Of a stretch of DNA of 64,000 nucleotides, positions 14,144 through 22,348 are shown in pieces. Positions within the stretch are counted from its first letter, which is position 1, and every line of letters begins with the position of its first letter. The notes beneath the pieces were generated by a model. The model was not told where the DNA came from and did no database searches. It saw only the letters and a list, made by a program, of their open reading frames with translations. The translations under genes and the position numbers were made by a program. The DNA is from RGIG1681 sp017467625 (GTDB lineage Bacteria; Bacillota; Clostridia; Christensenellales; UBA1242): positions 186,001 through 250,000 of the forward strand of contig JAFUSN010000003.1 in assembly GCA_017467625.1 (NCBI GenBank), read 5' to 3'.

Positions 14144-15190
14144 ATGAAAAATCAAACTTATTATAATGAACAAAAAACAAAAAATACTGAAAAACTTAGA
14201 AATGTTTTACATGATCTCCCCGATTTTGCATGGGACTTTTTTACTGGAATTGAAAATAAAACAAGTGCTTTAACAAGGCTAAATTATGCATATGACTTAA
14301 GGCTGTTTTTTAAGTGGGCTTTGTCAGAAACTAATTTATTTCCTGGAAAATCCATGCTTGATTTAGAAGTTAAAGATCTTGAAAAATTTCATACAACTCA
14401 CTTTGAGCGCTATATGAGTTATTTGTCATCTTATGTTGATGATAATGGTAACACAATTACTAATGAAGAACGAGGAAAAGCGCGCAAGATTGCATGTGTT
14501 CGTTCATTTTTTAAGTATTATTTTAGGCGTGAAATGATTTCGGTTGACCTTGCAAGTAAAATTGAGATGCCAAAACTTCACGATAAGCCAATTATTAGAT
14601 TTGAAGAAAATGAAATGTATAGATTTATGGATACAGTTGATACTGGTTATGGACTTTCTGGTCATGAACAAGGTTTCCATAAACATACCAAAATTCGTGA
14701 CGTTGCAATTATAACTCTTCTTCTTGGAACGGGTCTTCGTGTTTCTGAGTGTGTTGGACTTAATGTTACTGATGTTGACTTTAATATAAATGGAATTAAT
14801 GTTACCAGAAAAGGTGGAAATCAGGTTATTTTGTATTTTAGTGATGAAGTTAAAGTTGCCCTTTATGATTGGCTTGAAGAAAGGGCAAAAAATCCCCTTT
14901 TAATTGATGAACCAGCTCTTTTTGTTTCACTTCAAAATAAAAGAATTTCAACCAGGGCTGTTGAAAAATTGGTTAAAAAATATGCAAGTATTGTTACACC
15001 TCTTAAGCATATAACTCCACATAAACTTCGTTCAACATATGGCACAAGGCTTTATGAAGCCACACAAGATATTTATGTTGTTGCAGACGTTTTAGGACAT
15101 AAAGATGTTAACACAACTAAAAAACACTATGCGGCAATTTCTGATGGAATTAGACGTGATGCATCAAAAGCAGTTTCTCTTAGAAAATAA
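14144..15190 (+). CDS. Tyrosine recombinase, Xer-like (XerC/XerD/XerS family)
   Basis: 348 residues. The N-terminal SAM-like core-binding domain (~20-150) contains TRLNYAYDLRLFFKW. The catalytic domain (~170-345) carries Arg in LLGTGLRVSECVGL, Lys near RKGGNQ, HKLRST (His-x-x-Arg), GHKDVNTT and the nucleophile in KKHYAAI. It is longer than XerC/XerD (~300) and close to single-recombinase Xer types such as XerS and XerH (~355). No phage, transposon or attachment-site duplication surrounds it, and no other integration genes are present. A chromosome-resolution role is inferred from the adjacent palindrome and strand switch. No clear Shine-Dalgarno precedes the ATG. Confidence 0.85.
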   Translation: MKNQTYYNEQKTKNTEKLRNVLHDLPDFAWDFFTGIENKTSALTRLNYAYDLRLFFKWALSETNLFPGKSMLDLEVKDLEKFHTTHFERYMSYLSSYVDDNGNTITNEERGKARKIACVRSFFKYYFRREMISVDLASKIEMPKLHDKPIIRFEENEMYRFMDTVDTGYGLSGHEQGFHKHTKIRDVAIITLLLGTGLRVSECVGLNVTDVDFNINGINVTRKGGNQVILYFSDEVKVALYDWLEERAKNPLLIDEPALFVSLQNKRISTRAVEKLVKKYASIVTPLKHITPHKLRSTYGTRLYEATQDIYVVADVLGHKDVNTTKKHYAAISDGIRRDASKAVSLRK

Positions 15191-15215
15191 AAAAACCACC
15201 AATTTGGTGGTTTTT
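15191..15215. terminator. Bidirectional terminator between the recombinase gene and proS
   Basis: AAAAACCACC and GGTGGTTTTT flank AATTT, with A/T runs on both sides. Confidence 0.85.
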
Positions 15216-15220
15216 TATTT

Positions 15221-16645
15221 TTAATATTGAATTCCCCAAGTAACTAAATATTTTGCAGGTTTTCCACAAACAACACAATTTCCAGTTAGTGGCTTTTCAC
15301 CTTCCATTATGCATCTTGATTTAGTTCCACGAATTTCTTTTATTCTAAGTTCACAATTTGGATCACCACACCAATCAGCCTTGATAAATCCAGGAGTTGT
15401 GTTCATAATTTTTTCAAACTCTTCAAGATTTTTTGCTTCATAGGTCATGTTATCACGGCGAGTTCTTGCACGTTCAAGCATTTCTTTTTGGATTTTATCC
15501 ATAAGTACATTAATTTCAGCAACTATGTCAGCATCTTTTGATATTTGAATTTTTTCTTTAGTGTCACGACGAGTTAAAGTGATGAGTCCCTTTTCAAGAT
15601 CACGCTTTCCAATTTCAATTCTTACAGGAATTCCAAGCACTTCAGCTTCTGCAAATTTGAACCCTGGATTGTTTTCGCTTGCATCAATTTCAACTGCAAT
15701 TCCAGCATTTTTAAGCCTTTGATAATAGTTTTGTGAAAGTTCGTTAATTTGTTCATCATTTCCAATATTGATTATTCTAACTTGAGTTGGAGCAATTTTT
15801 GGAGGCAAAACCAAGCCGTCATCATCACTATGAACCATGATTAGAGCACCAATCATTCTGCTGGAAACTCCCCATGATGTTTGATAAGCATATTCATATT
15901 CATTATTTCTGTTTAAAAATTTAATGTCATAAGCTTTACTAAATTTTTGGCCGAAATAATGACTGGTTCCTGATTGAAGTGAAACACCATTATACATAAG
16001 TGCTTCAATTGTTAAAGTGTAGTCAGCGCCAGCAAATTTTTCTTTTTCAGTTTTTCTTCCTGTTATTGGAGGAATTGCTAGATAGTCTTCAAAAAACTTT
16101 TTATATACTTCAAGCATTCCACGTGTTTCTGCTTCTGCTTCTGCGGCGGTTTCATGAACGGTGTGACCTTCTTGCCACCAAAATTCGCGAGAACGCAAAA
16201 ATGGCCTTGTTTCTTTTTCCCAGCGCATTACTGAACACCATTGGTTGTATTTAAGTGGCAAATCACGGTATGAATTTACTACATTTGAATAGTAGTCACT
16301 AAAAAGCGTTTCACTGGTTGGACGAATACACATTCTTTCATCAAGCGTTTTATTTCCACCAACAGTTACCCAAGCAACTTCAGGTGCAAATCCATTTATA
16401 AGTTCGCCTTCTTTTTTCATTAAGTTTTCAGGAATAAGCATTGGCATGGCAACATTTTTATGACCTGTTTCTTTAAACATGTTGTCAAGATTTTTTTGGA
16501 TATTTTCCCAAATGGCATAACCATTTGGTTCTAAGATTATGCATCCCTTTACATTGGAATATGATGACAAATGTGCTGCATTCACAACATCTGTATACCA
16601 TTTAGCAAAATCAACATCTCTGCTTGTGATTTTTTTATTTGCCAT
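15221..16645 (-). CDS. proS: Prolyl-tRNA synthetase, archaeal/eukaryal-like (ProS type 3)
   Basis: 474 residues, class II synthetase. Motif 2 appears in RWEKETRPFLRSREFWWQEGHT and motif 3 near GVSSRMIGALIMVHSDDDG. An anticodon-binding domain (~290-390) and the C-terminal zinc-binding extension (CGDPNCELRIKEIRG, CVVCGKPAKY) follow. The absence of the ~180-residue editing insertion and the presence of the C-terminal domain mark the short type 3 enzyme found in some Clostridia and Mollicutes. It attaches proline to tRNA-Pro. It sits 11 bases after alaS, so the two synthetases probably share a transcript. RBS AGGAG. Confidence 0.95.
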   Translation of the reverse strand: MANKKITSRDVDFAKWYTDVVNAAHLSSYSNVKGCIILEPNGYAIWENIQKNLDNMFKETGHKNVAMPMLIPENLMKKEGELINGFAPEVAWVTVGGNKTLDERMCIRPTSETLFSDYYSNVVNSYRDLPLKYNQWCSVMRWEKETRPFLRSREFWWQEGHTVHETAAEAEAETRGMLEVYKKFFEDYLAIPPITGRKTEKEKFAGADYTLTIEALMYNGVSLQSGTSHYFGQKFSKAYDIKFLNRNNEYEYAYQTSWGVSSRMIGALIMVHSDDDGLVLPPKIAPTQVRIINIGNDEQINELSQNYYQRLKNAGIAVEIDASENNPGFKFAEAEVLGIPVRIEIGKRDLEKGLITLTRRDTKEKIQISKDADIVAEINVLMDKIQKEMLERARTRRDNMTYEAKNLEEFEKIMNTTPGFIKADWCGDPNCELRIKEIRGTKSRCIMEGEKPLTGNCVVCGKPAKYLVTWGIQY

Positions 16646-16656
16646 AAATTTCTCCT

Positions 16657-18471
16657 TTAGTCTAGTATAGCCTTAATTCTTCTAATTCCAGATGAAGAAC
16701 TTTCTTCTTTAATAATTTTAAAATGATGAAGATCGCCAGTATTTTTGGCATGAGGTCCACCACAAATTTGTTTATCAACATCACCAATTGTGTAAACTTT
16801 AACTTTTTCACCATACTTGGAATCAAAAATTCCGTATGCGCCTTTTGCTCTTGCTTCATCTAATGTCAGCTCTTCACTTGTGACATCAAGTTTGCGCTCA
16901 ATTGCTCTATTTACAAAATCTTCAATTTCTTTAATTTCTTCAGGCGTCATTTTGTGATCAAGATTAAAGTCAAAACGGAGCCTTTCAGGAGTGATGTTTG
17001 AACCTCTTTGTTCTGTTTGAGTTCCATACTTGTTTCTAAGAGCAGCCAAAAGTAAGTGAGTTGCTGTGTGGAGTTTTGCGTTTTCATAAGATGAATCTGC
17101 AAGGCCGCCCTTGAATGTTCCAGCTGAAGCTGTTCTACTTAGCTCTTGATGGGCTTTAAATGCCTCTTCATATCCAGCTTTATCTACTGCATATCCACGC
17201 TCTTTTGCAATTTCTTCAGTAAGTTCAAGTGGAAAACCAAACGTGTCAAATAATCTAAATGCGGCTTTTCCACTTATAATGTTTTCAACAATTTCACCTT
17301 CTTTTGCAAATTGCTTATGGCGTTCAATTCCACCAATAACTTTTTCAAACTCTTTAAAACCTTGATCAATTGCCTTAGAAAATTTTTCAACTTCGGCACC
17401 AAGTTCTGTTTTAACAAGTTCTCTATTTTTTACTAAAACATCATAATCATATGAATAGTAATCAATATATAAATCTGCAACATCAGCAAAGAATTTAGTG
17501 TCAAGCCCAATTTTTCTTGCGTGATTAACACTTCTTCTAATGAACCTTCTCAAAATGTATCCCTGCCCAACATTCGATGGTTTTACGCCAGTTTCATCAC
17601 CTAAAATAAACACGCTGCTTCGAAGGTGGTCAGCCAAAATTCTGTATGATTTTACTGTTTCTGGTGAATTTTTAATTTCAGCTTTTTCATTCATAAAATC
17701 AATAACATCTTTAAATATGCCAACATCATAGCTCGATTCAACACCATTTAAAACACAGATTGTTCTTTCAACACCCATACCGGTATCAATATTTGGATTT
17801 TCCAAAAGTTTTGCCTTTTCGCCTGGATTGTCAATTTTGTATTGCATGAAAACATCATTCCAAATTTCATTGTACTTTCCACAGTGACATCCAGGTCTAC
17901 AATTTGGAGAGCATTTTGGTTTTCCTGAATCATAAAACATTTCTGTGTCAGGACCGCATGGACCAACGCCACTTCCAAGACCCCACCAGTTGTCTTCTTT
18001 AGGATTAAAATAGATATGATCTTCAGCAAGGCCACATGCTTTCCATGTGTTTGCAGCAACATCATCACGAGGAGCGGTTTCATCACCCTCAAAAACAGTT
18101 ACGGAAAGTCTGTCTACAGGAATTCCCAAATATTCTTTGCTAGTTAAAAATTCAAATGATAGTTTAATCATCTCTTCTTTTGGACATGATCCCATAAACC
18201 AGTTTCCAAGCATTTCAAAAAATGTGTTGTGATTGTAGTCACCAACACTGTCAATGTCTCCGGTTCGGATGCATCTTTGGGTGTCAAAAAGTTTTCTTCC
18301 AGATGGGTGTTTTTCTCCTAATAAATATGGCACAAGTGGATGCATTCCCGCAGTTGTAAACAAAACAGTTGGGTCGTTTTCAGGAACGACTGAGCTGTTT
18401 TTAATTTGAACAAATCCATGTTCACTAAAAAATTTTTTCCATAAAGATTTAAGTTGTTTATCTGTAATCAT
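16657..18471 (-). CDS. alaS: Alanyl-tRNA synthetase, short form lacking the C-Ala domain
   Basis: About 604 residues. The catalytic domain contains TTAGMHPLVPYL, GNWFMGSC, WGLGSGVGPCGPDTE and EIWNDVFMQY. The editing domain has HTATHLL and CGGPHAKNTG with the four zinc ligands. The protein stops right after the editing domain (SSGIRRIKAIL); the usual bacterial enzyme continues ~270 residues through a coiled coil and the C-Ala domain. No frameshift is seen, as the stop is followed closely by proS. An upstream in-frame extension to 18528 lacks an RBS; GAGGCAAAT precedes the chosen ATG. It charges tRNA-Ala and clears Ser/Gly mischarging. Confidence 0.93.
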   Translation of the reverse strand: MITDKQLKSLWKKFFSEHGFVQIKNSSVVPENDPTVLFTTAGMHPLVPYLLGEKHPSGRKLFDTQRCIRTGDIDSVGDYNHNTFFEMLGNWFMGSCPKEEMIKLSFEFLTSKEYLGIPVDRLSVTVFEGDETAPRDDVAANTWKACGLAEDHIYFNPKEDNWWGLGSGVGPCGPDTEMFYDSGKPKCSPNCRPGCHCGKYNEIWNDVFMQYKIDNPGEKAKLLENPNIDTGMGVERTICVLNGVESSYDVGIFKDVIDFMNEKAEIKNSPETVKSYRILADHLRSSVFILGDETGVKPSNVGQGYILRRFIRRSVNHARKIGLDTKFFADVADLYIDYYSYDYDVLVKNRELVKTELGAEVEKFSKAIDQGFKEFEKVIGGIERHKQFAKEGEIVENIISGKAAFRLFDTFGFPLELTEEIAKERGYAVDKAGYEEAFKAHQELSRTASAGTFKGGLADSSYENAKLHTATHLLLAALRNKYGTQTEQRGSNITPERLRFDFNLDHKMTPEEIKEIEDFVNRAIERKLDVTSEELTLDEARAKGAYGIFDSKYGEKVKVYTIGDVDKQICGGPHAKNTGDLHHFKIIKEESSSSGIRRIKAILD

Positions 18472-18563
18472 ATTTGCCTCTTTTTGTTTTACAATGGGAA
18501 TTATAATATAATTATAAAAAAAAATCAATTAAAACATTATTCTAATTGATTTTAAAGCAAAAG

Positions 18564-18589
18564 AAAAGCACCTAAAACTAGGTGCTTTT
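18564..18589 (-). terminator. Terminator after the small membrane protein gene
   Basis: AAAAGCACCTA/TAGGTGCTTTT forms a stem with a 4-base loop and T-rich tails on both strands. Confidence 0.8.
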
Positions 18590-18596
18590 TTTGGTT

Positions 18597-18818
18597 TTAG
18601 ACATTAAGCAATCTTAAAATGCTCTTATTCATAATCATGAATACTAAGTCACAAATCCAAACAATTGTGAAACCGAAGATAAGTCTGATAAGACCAGCAA
18701 CGATTTTACCTTCTTGGAATCTTGTTACAAATCCGCAAACCCAAGATGTTACTGGGATGATTGCAAGGATTAAACTAACAATCCAGCTAAGACCAAAATA
18801 ATCTGATTTCTTTGCCAT
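18597..18818 (-). CDS. Small two-helix membrane protein, paralogue of the gene at 18994
   Basis: 73 residues. Two hydrophobic segments (about 12-32 and 42-65) are joined by RFQEGKIVAG. The second contains GLIRLIFGFTIVWICDL, matching the pattern G-x(7)-FG-x(2)-I-x-W-x(2)-D of the divergent neighbour at 18994, so the two are related. A GTG at 18827 is too close to the AAAGGAG site; the ATG at 18818 is preferred. It is probably an integral membrane protein. Function unknown; possibly a TM2-like or small stress-type membrane protein, but no defining motif is seen. Confidence 0.65.
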   Translation of the reverse strand: MAKKSDYFGLSWIVSLILAIIPVTSWVCGFVTRFQEGKIVAGLIRLIFGFTIVWICDLVFMIMNKSILRLLNV

Positions 18819-18993
18819 ATTTTGCACTCTCCTTTGAATTTCTACATTTAGTATAGTTTCATTTTATATTAAAATCAACTAAAAAATGTCTTTCTTTTTA
18901 AAATTTTGATGTTTTTTTGATAAACAAATTATTATAGGTTTTTATTCTAAATTAACATCAAGCAGAATATGTTTTATTAAAAGGAGAACAAAA

Positions 18994-19227
18994 ATGAAAG
19001 ATATTGTTAAAGCTTTTGATAAAATGCCATGGATTTTAAAACTTGTTTTAGCACTTCCCATTTTGGATATTGTCTGGGCAATTTATAGAATAGTTAAAGG
19101 AGCACAAACAAAAAATACTGGAATGATTGTAGTTGGAGCACTTTGGATTGTGTTTGGTTGTGTAATAACATGGCTTGTTGATTTTATTTGCATTATTGCA
19201 TTCAAAAGACCAACAGTTATGGCATAA
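18994..19227 (+). CDS. Small two-helix membrane protein, paralogue of the gene at 18597
   Basis: 77 residues. Two hydrophobic segments (WILKLVLALPILDIVWAIYR; MIVVGALWIVFGCVITWL then DFICIIAF) are joined by a short hydrophilic turn with KGAQTKNTG. It shares FG-x-x-I-x-W-x-x-D with the divergently transcribed 73-residue gene 175 bp away. AAAGGAG lies about 9 bases before the ATG. A terminator follows immediately. Integral membrane location is predicted; function unknown. Confidence 0.65.
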   Translation: MKDIVKAFDKMPWILKLVLALPILDIVWAIYRIVKGAQTKNTGMIVVGALWIVFGCVITWLVDFICIIAFKRPTVMA

Positions 19228-19250
19228 AGATATGGATTTTCCATATCTTT
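19226..19250 (+). terminator. Terminator between the small membrane protein gene and ddh
   Basis: AAAGATATGG/CCATATCTTT stem followed by TTTTT. The reverse orientation may also serve ddh, whose stop codon lies in the T tract. Confidence 0.75.
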
Positions 19251-19253
19251 TTT

Positions 19254-20207
19254 TTAGCAAAATTTTTGAATGAGTTTATCATAATTATTAAAAAGAAAGC
19301 TTATAGGTATATCTAAACATGTGAATGATCCATACGATTTTGTTTTTGATAATTTTACTATGGCTTGAATATATGCCGTCATCACACTTGCCGTAAAATC
19401 AGGGTTTGATGACATTTTAACACGAAATTCAAGGCTTGATTTTTCGTGATTTGTGTGTATTATGTGTGACATAACTTCCCCTTTATGCATAAGTTTTTGC
19501 TTAATTTTTAAAAGTTCAATCCCACTTACAAAATTAACAATTGTTTTTTCACCTTTAAAATAATTTGGAATATTTTTTATTGCGTATTCAACTTTTGCCT
19601 GATGTTCCTTTTTACAATTTACAAAACATTCTCGAAAATGTAAATTTGATTTTTCAGTCAAATTTGCATTTCTTGCTTGCTTTACTTTTTCAATGTTTGG
19701 AATTGTGAATTCAACTCCGTCATCAACACCTTCAACTTGTCTAATTGCGTCGCTGTGCCCCATGCTTATTCCTTTTCCCCAAAAGGTTGTTGGTTCATTT
19801 TTTGTTATTGCATAAAACATTGCCCTAATTATGCTGAAAATTCCAGGATCCCAGCCACATGACATGATTGAAATGGTTTTATTTTCCTTGCAAATTTTAT
19901 TAAGTTTTGAGTGTAATGTTGGGATTTTTGAATGTGTGTCAAAAGAGTTTATTGTGTTGAAATTTTTAGCTATTTCTGGGGCTTGAATTTCAATATCACT
20001 AAATGATCCGCCACACATAAGCATAACATCAATTTTTTTCTTATAAATTAATATGTTTTCCAATGGTTCAATTAAAGTTTTAAATGGTGAAGTTATTGTT
20101 CTTCTGGAAAATATCGCAACAAGATTATAGCTTGGATTTGAAAGAATGATTCGTTCGACTGCCTTTCCTAAATTTCCATAGCCGATTATACCTATGTTAA
20201 TTTTCAT
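19254..20207 (-). CDS. ddh: meso-Diaminopimelate D-dehydrogenase
   Basis: 317 residues. The N-terminal Rossmann fold has IGIIGYGNLGKAVERI. The middle has the substrate-side motifs NSFDTHSKIP, MSCGWDPGIFSIIRAMF, FWGKGISMGHSDAIRQ and GVDDGVEFTIP, all characteristic of Ddh. The enzyme makes meso-DAP from tetrahydrodipicolinate in one NADPH-dependent step, bypassing the acyl pathways, for peptidoglycan and lysine. Its start overlaps the 3' end of dapA by about 11 bases, so the two consecutive pathway enzymes are co-translated. No dapB is in the window. Confidence 0.93.
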   Translation of the reverse strand: MKINIGIIGYGNLGKAVERIILSNPSYNLVAIFSRRTITSPFKTLIEPLENILIYKKKIDVMLMCGGSFSDIEIQAPEIAKNFNTINSFDTHSKIPTLHSKLNKICKENKTISIMSCGWDPGIFSIIRAMFYAITKNEPTTFWGKGISMGHSDAIRQVEGVDDGVEFTIPNIEKVKQARNANLTEKSNLHFRECFVNCKKEHQAKVEYAIKNIPNYFKGEKTIVNFVSGIELLKIKQKLMHKGEVMSHIIHTNHEKSSLEFRVKMSSNPDFTASVMTAYIQAIVKLSKTKSYGSFTCLDIPISFLFNNYDKLIQKFC

Positions 20208-21072
20208 ATTGTTTTTTGATCTCCTTAAGTTTATTTATTACTTTGGCGTTAGGACTTGTTAATGGAAGTCTTGGATTACCGACATTTATTCCCATGAGTT
20301 GAAGATATTTTTTGACGCATATTGGATTTATGTCTAAAAAAAGGGCCTTATTTATTGGATAAAGAATATTTGATATGCGACGAGCGTTTTTATAATCAAA
20401 ATTTAGGGCAAAAAAGCACTCTAAATCAACCAAATCTGGATAACAGTTTCCAGTGACTGAAATAACGCCCTTTCCGCCTGCCAAAATTGTTTCTAGGGTT
20501 AATTCATCATTGCCTGAATAGAGAGCAAAATCACTTTTTGTGTTTAAAATTATGTCTTTAATTTGATTCAAATTTCCACTCGCTTCTTTAATTCCAACAA
20601 TATTTTTAATTCTTGAAAGTTTGATGACGGTTTCCGGAAGTAGATTTACGCCAGTTCTTGACGGAACATTGTAGAGTATTATTGGAATTTGAGATTCAGT
20701 TGCGATTGTTTTGAAATGTTGGTAAAGTCCATTTTGATTGCATTTATTGTAGTATGGAGTGACAACTAAACAAGCTGAAGCTCCAAGTGCTTTTGCTTCT
20801 TTTGCAAACGATACAGCTATTTTTGTGCTATTTGAACCAGTACCAACAATTATTGGAATTTTTGAAGCAGTGATTGTTACTACAAATGAAATGATTTTCT
20901 TTCGTTCTTCTGGTGTTATTGTTGCAGCCTCGCCAGTTGTTCCAAGAATTACTAGTGCTTTTGTTCCAGAAACAATTTGACGGTCAACAAGTTGCTTTAA
21001 AACCTGATAGTTTACATTTCCGCTTTTATCAAAAGGTGTAATGAGTGCAGTGCATGAACCCTCAAAAATCAT
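20197..21072 (-). CDS. dapA: 4-Hydroxy-tetrahydrodipicolinate synthase
   Basis: About 291 residues, TIM barrel. Motifs are GSCTALITPF, GTTGEAATI (pyruvate-binding TTGE), VVTPYYNKCNQ with the catalytic Tyr, YNVPSRTGVNL and GIKEASGN with the Schiff-base Lys. It condenses pyruvate with aspartate semialdehyde, the first committed step of DAP/lysine synthesis. A longer in-frame start at 21099 exists, but AGAGGAG ends 6 bases before the chosen ATG. It is the first gene of a dapA-ddh operon. No lysine riboswitch is visible in the 110-base upstream region. Confidence 0.95.
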   Translation of the reverse strand: MIFEGSCTALITPFDKSGNVNYQVLKQLVDRQIVSGTKALVILGTTGEAATITPEERKKIISFVVTITASKIPIIVGTGSNSTKIAVSFAKEAKALGASACLVVTPYYNKCNQNGLYQHFKTIATESQIPIILYNVPSRTGVNLLPETVIKLSRIKNIVGIKEASGNLNQIKDIILNTKSDFALYSGNDELTLETILAGGKGVISVTGNCYPDLVDLECFFALNFDYKNARRISNILYPINKALFLDINPICVKKYLQLMGINVGNPRLPLTSPNAKVINKLKEIKKQYEN

Positions 21073-21185
21073 AGTTATCTCCTCTAACAAGTTATTCAAA
21101 TAACAAAAATTATGTTTACAAAATGCTTAAATGAAATTTACAAAGGATTAATAATTGAGTATAATTTTTTTTAGTGAGGTAAATT

Positions 21186-21722
21186 ATGGAAAAAACAAAT
21201 GTAGAAAAATTAAAAACATATTCCCTATTTATTTTGAAACCAGGATTTTTGTTTCACAAAGAAGGACTTGATGATGTTTTAACACAAAATGGAATTGTGA
21301 TTATTGATCAAGTTGCTGGCGCAATTGACAGAAAAGAAATTGAAGTTCACTATGAAGAGCACAAAGGCAAATCTTTTTATGACGGACTTGTAAATTATAT
21401 GGCTGAAGGTGAAGTTATTGGCCTACCACTTTTTGATAATAAAGTTATCACAATGCTTATTTCAAGTTCAAATGCAGATGAGCTTGAACCAGATTTTATT
21501 TTGAGAACTAGAAAACTCGTTAAAGAAGTTTTAAGACCAATGTTTGAACTTCAAAATGATGATCCAAGATTTGAAAGTTTAAAACTTAATGCTGAAGAAA
21601 TTAAAGAAATTAAGATGACGGCAAATGGAATTCATGCATCTGATGGTCCTGAATCAGCTTATAGAGAAGTTATTCATTTCTTCCCTAACTATGCAGAATT
21701 GTTAGAGAAACCACAAAATTAA
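21186..21722 (+). CDS. Nucleoside-diphosphate-kinase-like protein
   Basis: 178 residues. NDK blocks are recognisable: LFILKPGFLFHKEGL (Lys of the KPD block), HYEEHKGKSFYDGLVNYM (Tyr/Phe of the Kpn loop) and ANGIHASDGPESAYREVIHFFP, with the phospho-accepting His in the N-x-I-H-x-SD context. The segment between the second and third blocks departs from the standard vRxLxGxT loop and is replaced by a longer helix-rich stretch (RTRKLVKEVLRPMFE). The family transfers the gamma-phosphate between nucleotides through phospho-His. Activity is likely but not certain. Monocistronic, with its own GTGAGG site and terminator. Confidence 0.7.
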   Translation: MEKTNVEKLKTYSLFILKPGFLFHKEGLDDVLTQNGIVIIDQVAGAIDRKEIEVHYEEHKGKSFYDGLVNYMAEGEVIGLPLFDNKVITMLISSSNADELEPDFILRTRKLVKEVLRPMFELQNDDPRFESLKLNAEEIKEIKMTANGIHASDGPESAYREVIHFFPNYAELLEKPQN

Positions 21723-21769
21723 ATTTATCAAAAAATACAACTTAAATGTGTTAACGATTAACTAAAATA

Positions 21770-21795
21770 AAAAGCACCAAGTAATTGGTGCTTTT
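21770..21795 (+). terminator. Terminator of the NDK-like gene
   Basis: AAAAGCACCAA/TTGGTGCTTTT stem followed by TATTATTT. Confidence 0.8.
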
Positions 21796-21823
21796 TATTA
21801 TTTAATTTAGCTAATTAAAAATA

Positions 21824-21849
21824 AAAAGCCTAAATAATTAGGCTTTTTT
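21824..21849 (-). terminator. Terminator of the four-tRNA cluster
   Basis: AAAAGCCTAA/TTAGGCTTTT with an ATAA-type loop, immediately 3' of tRNA-Leu on the minus strand. Confidence 0.8.
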
Positions 21850-21938
21850 GGTGCTGATGGCCGGACTTGAACCGGCACGGATATTTCTACCCGAGGGATT
21901 TTAAGTCCCTTGCGTCTACCTGTTTCGCCACATCAGCA
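21850..21938 (-). tRNA. tRNA-Leu (anticodon TAA)
   Basis: Class II tRNA: acceptor GCTGATG/CATCAGC, anticodon loop CTTAAAA giving TAA, long variable arm (CGGGTAGAAATATCCG), T loop TTCAAGT, discriminator A, encoded CCA. Confidence 0.95.
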
Positions 21939-21946
21939 TATATTTT

Positions 21947-22021
21947 GGAGGCGACACTCGGAATCGAACCGAGGAATGGAGGTTTTGCAGACCTGTGCCT
22001 TACCGCTTGGCTATGTCGCCG
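21947..22021 (-). tRNA. tRNA-Cys (anticodon GCA)
   Basis: Acceptor GGCGACA/TGTCGCC, anticodon loop CTGCAAA giving GCA, T loop TTCGATT, discriminator T, encoded CCA. Confidence 0.95.
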
Positions 22022-22072
22022 TAAAAGTGCAAACGGCAAGTTTTTCAACCCGCCGCTCTCACCTTCTTCTTT

Positions 22073-22147
22073 GGAGCGGGAAACGAGATTCGAACTCGCG
22101 ACATCTGCCTTGGCAAGGCAGCGCTCTACCACTGAGCCATTCCCGCA
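22073..22147 (-). tRNA. tRNA-Gly (anticodon GCC)
   Basis: Acceptor GCGGGAA/TTCCCGC, anticodon loop TTGCCAA giving GCC, T loop TTCGAAT, discriminator T, encoded CCA. Confidence 0.95.
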
Positions 22148-22157
22148 TAAAATAAAA

Positions 22158-22194
22158 TTACTCGCCCGCACCGATAAGTGCAGTGCGAGTAATA
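22158..22194 (-). other. Stem-loop between tRNA-Val and tRNA-Gly
   Basis: ATTACTCGC and GCGAGTAAT pair, with an inner GCAC/GTGC stem. There is no T tract. It may guide processing of the tRNA precursor or be a tRNA-gene relic. Confidence 0.45.
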
Positions 22195-22199
22195 AAGCT

Positions 22200-22275
22200 G
22201 GTGGGGGCTATAGGGCTCGAACCTATGACCGCCTGCTTGTAAGGCAGGTGCTCTCCCAGCTGCGCTAAACCCCCA
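22200..22275 (-). tRNA. tRNA-Val (anticodon TAC)
   Basis: Acceptor GGGGGTT/AGCCCCC (one G-T pair), anticodon loop CTTACAA giving TAC, T loop TTCGAGC, discriminator A, encoded CCA. First tRNA of the cluster. Confidence 0.95.
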
Positions 22276-22348
22276 CGTTCTTGACGAACAATAGTAATAT
22301 ATCAAATATTTAATTTAATTGCAAGCATTTTTATAAAAAAATTAAAAT

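Noticed and set aside
14144..15190. Recombinase as an integrase of a mobile element
   Set aside because: No att-site duplication, tRNA target, excisionase or phage genes are adjacent; a resident Xer-type role fits better, though not proven.
18472..18528. 19-residue extension of alaS
   Set aside because: AT-rich, no RBS, and GAGG is correctly placed before the ATG at 18471.
21073..21185. Lysine riboswitch before dapA
   Set aside because: The leader is too short and lacks the conserved elements.
21867..22268. Overlapping ORFs on both strands across the tRNA cluster
   Set aside because: They read through four tRNA genes with clear cloverleaf features.
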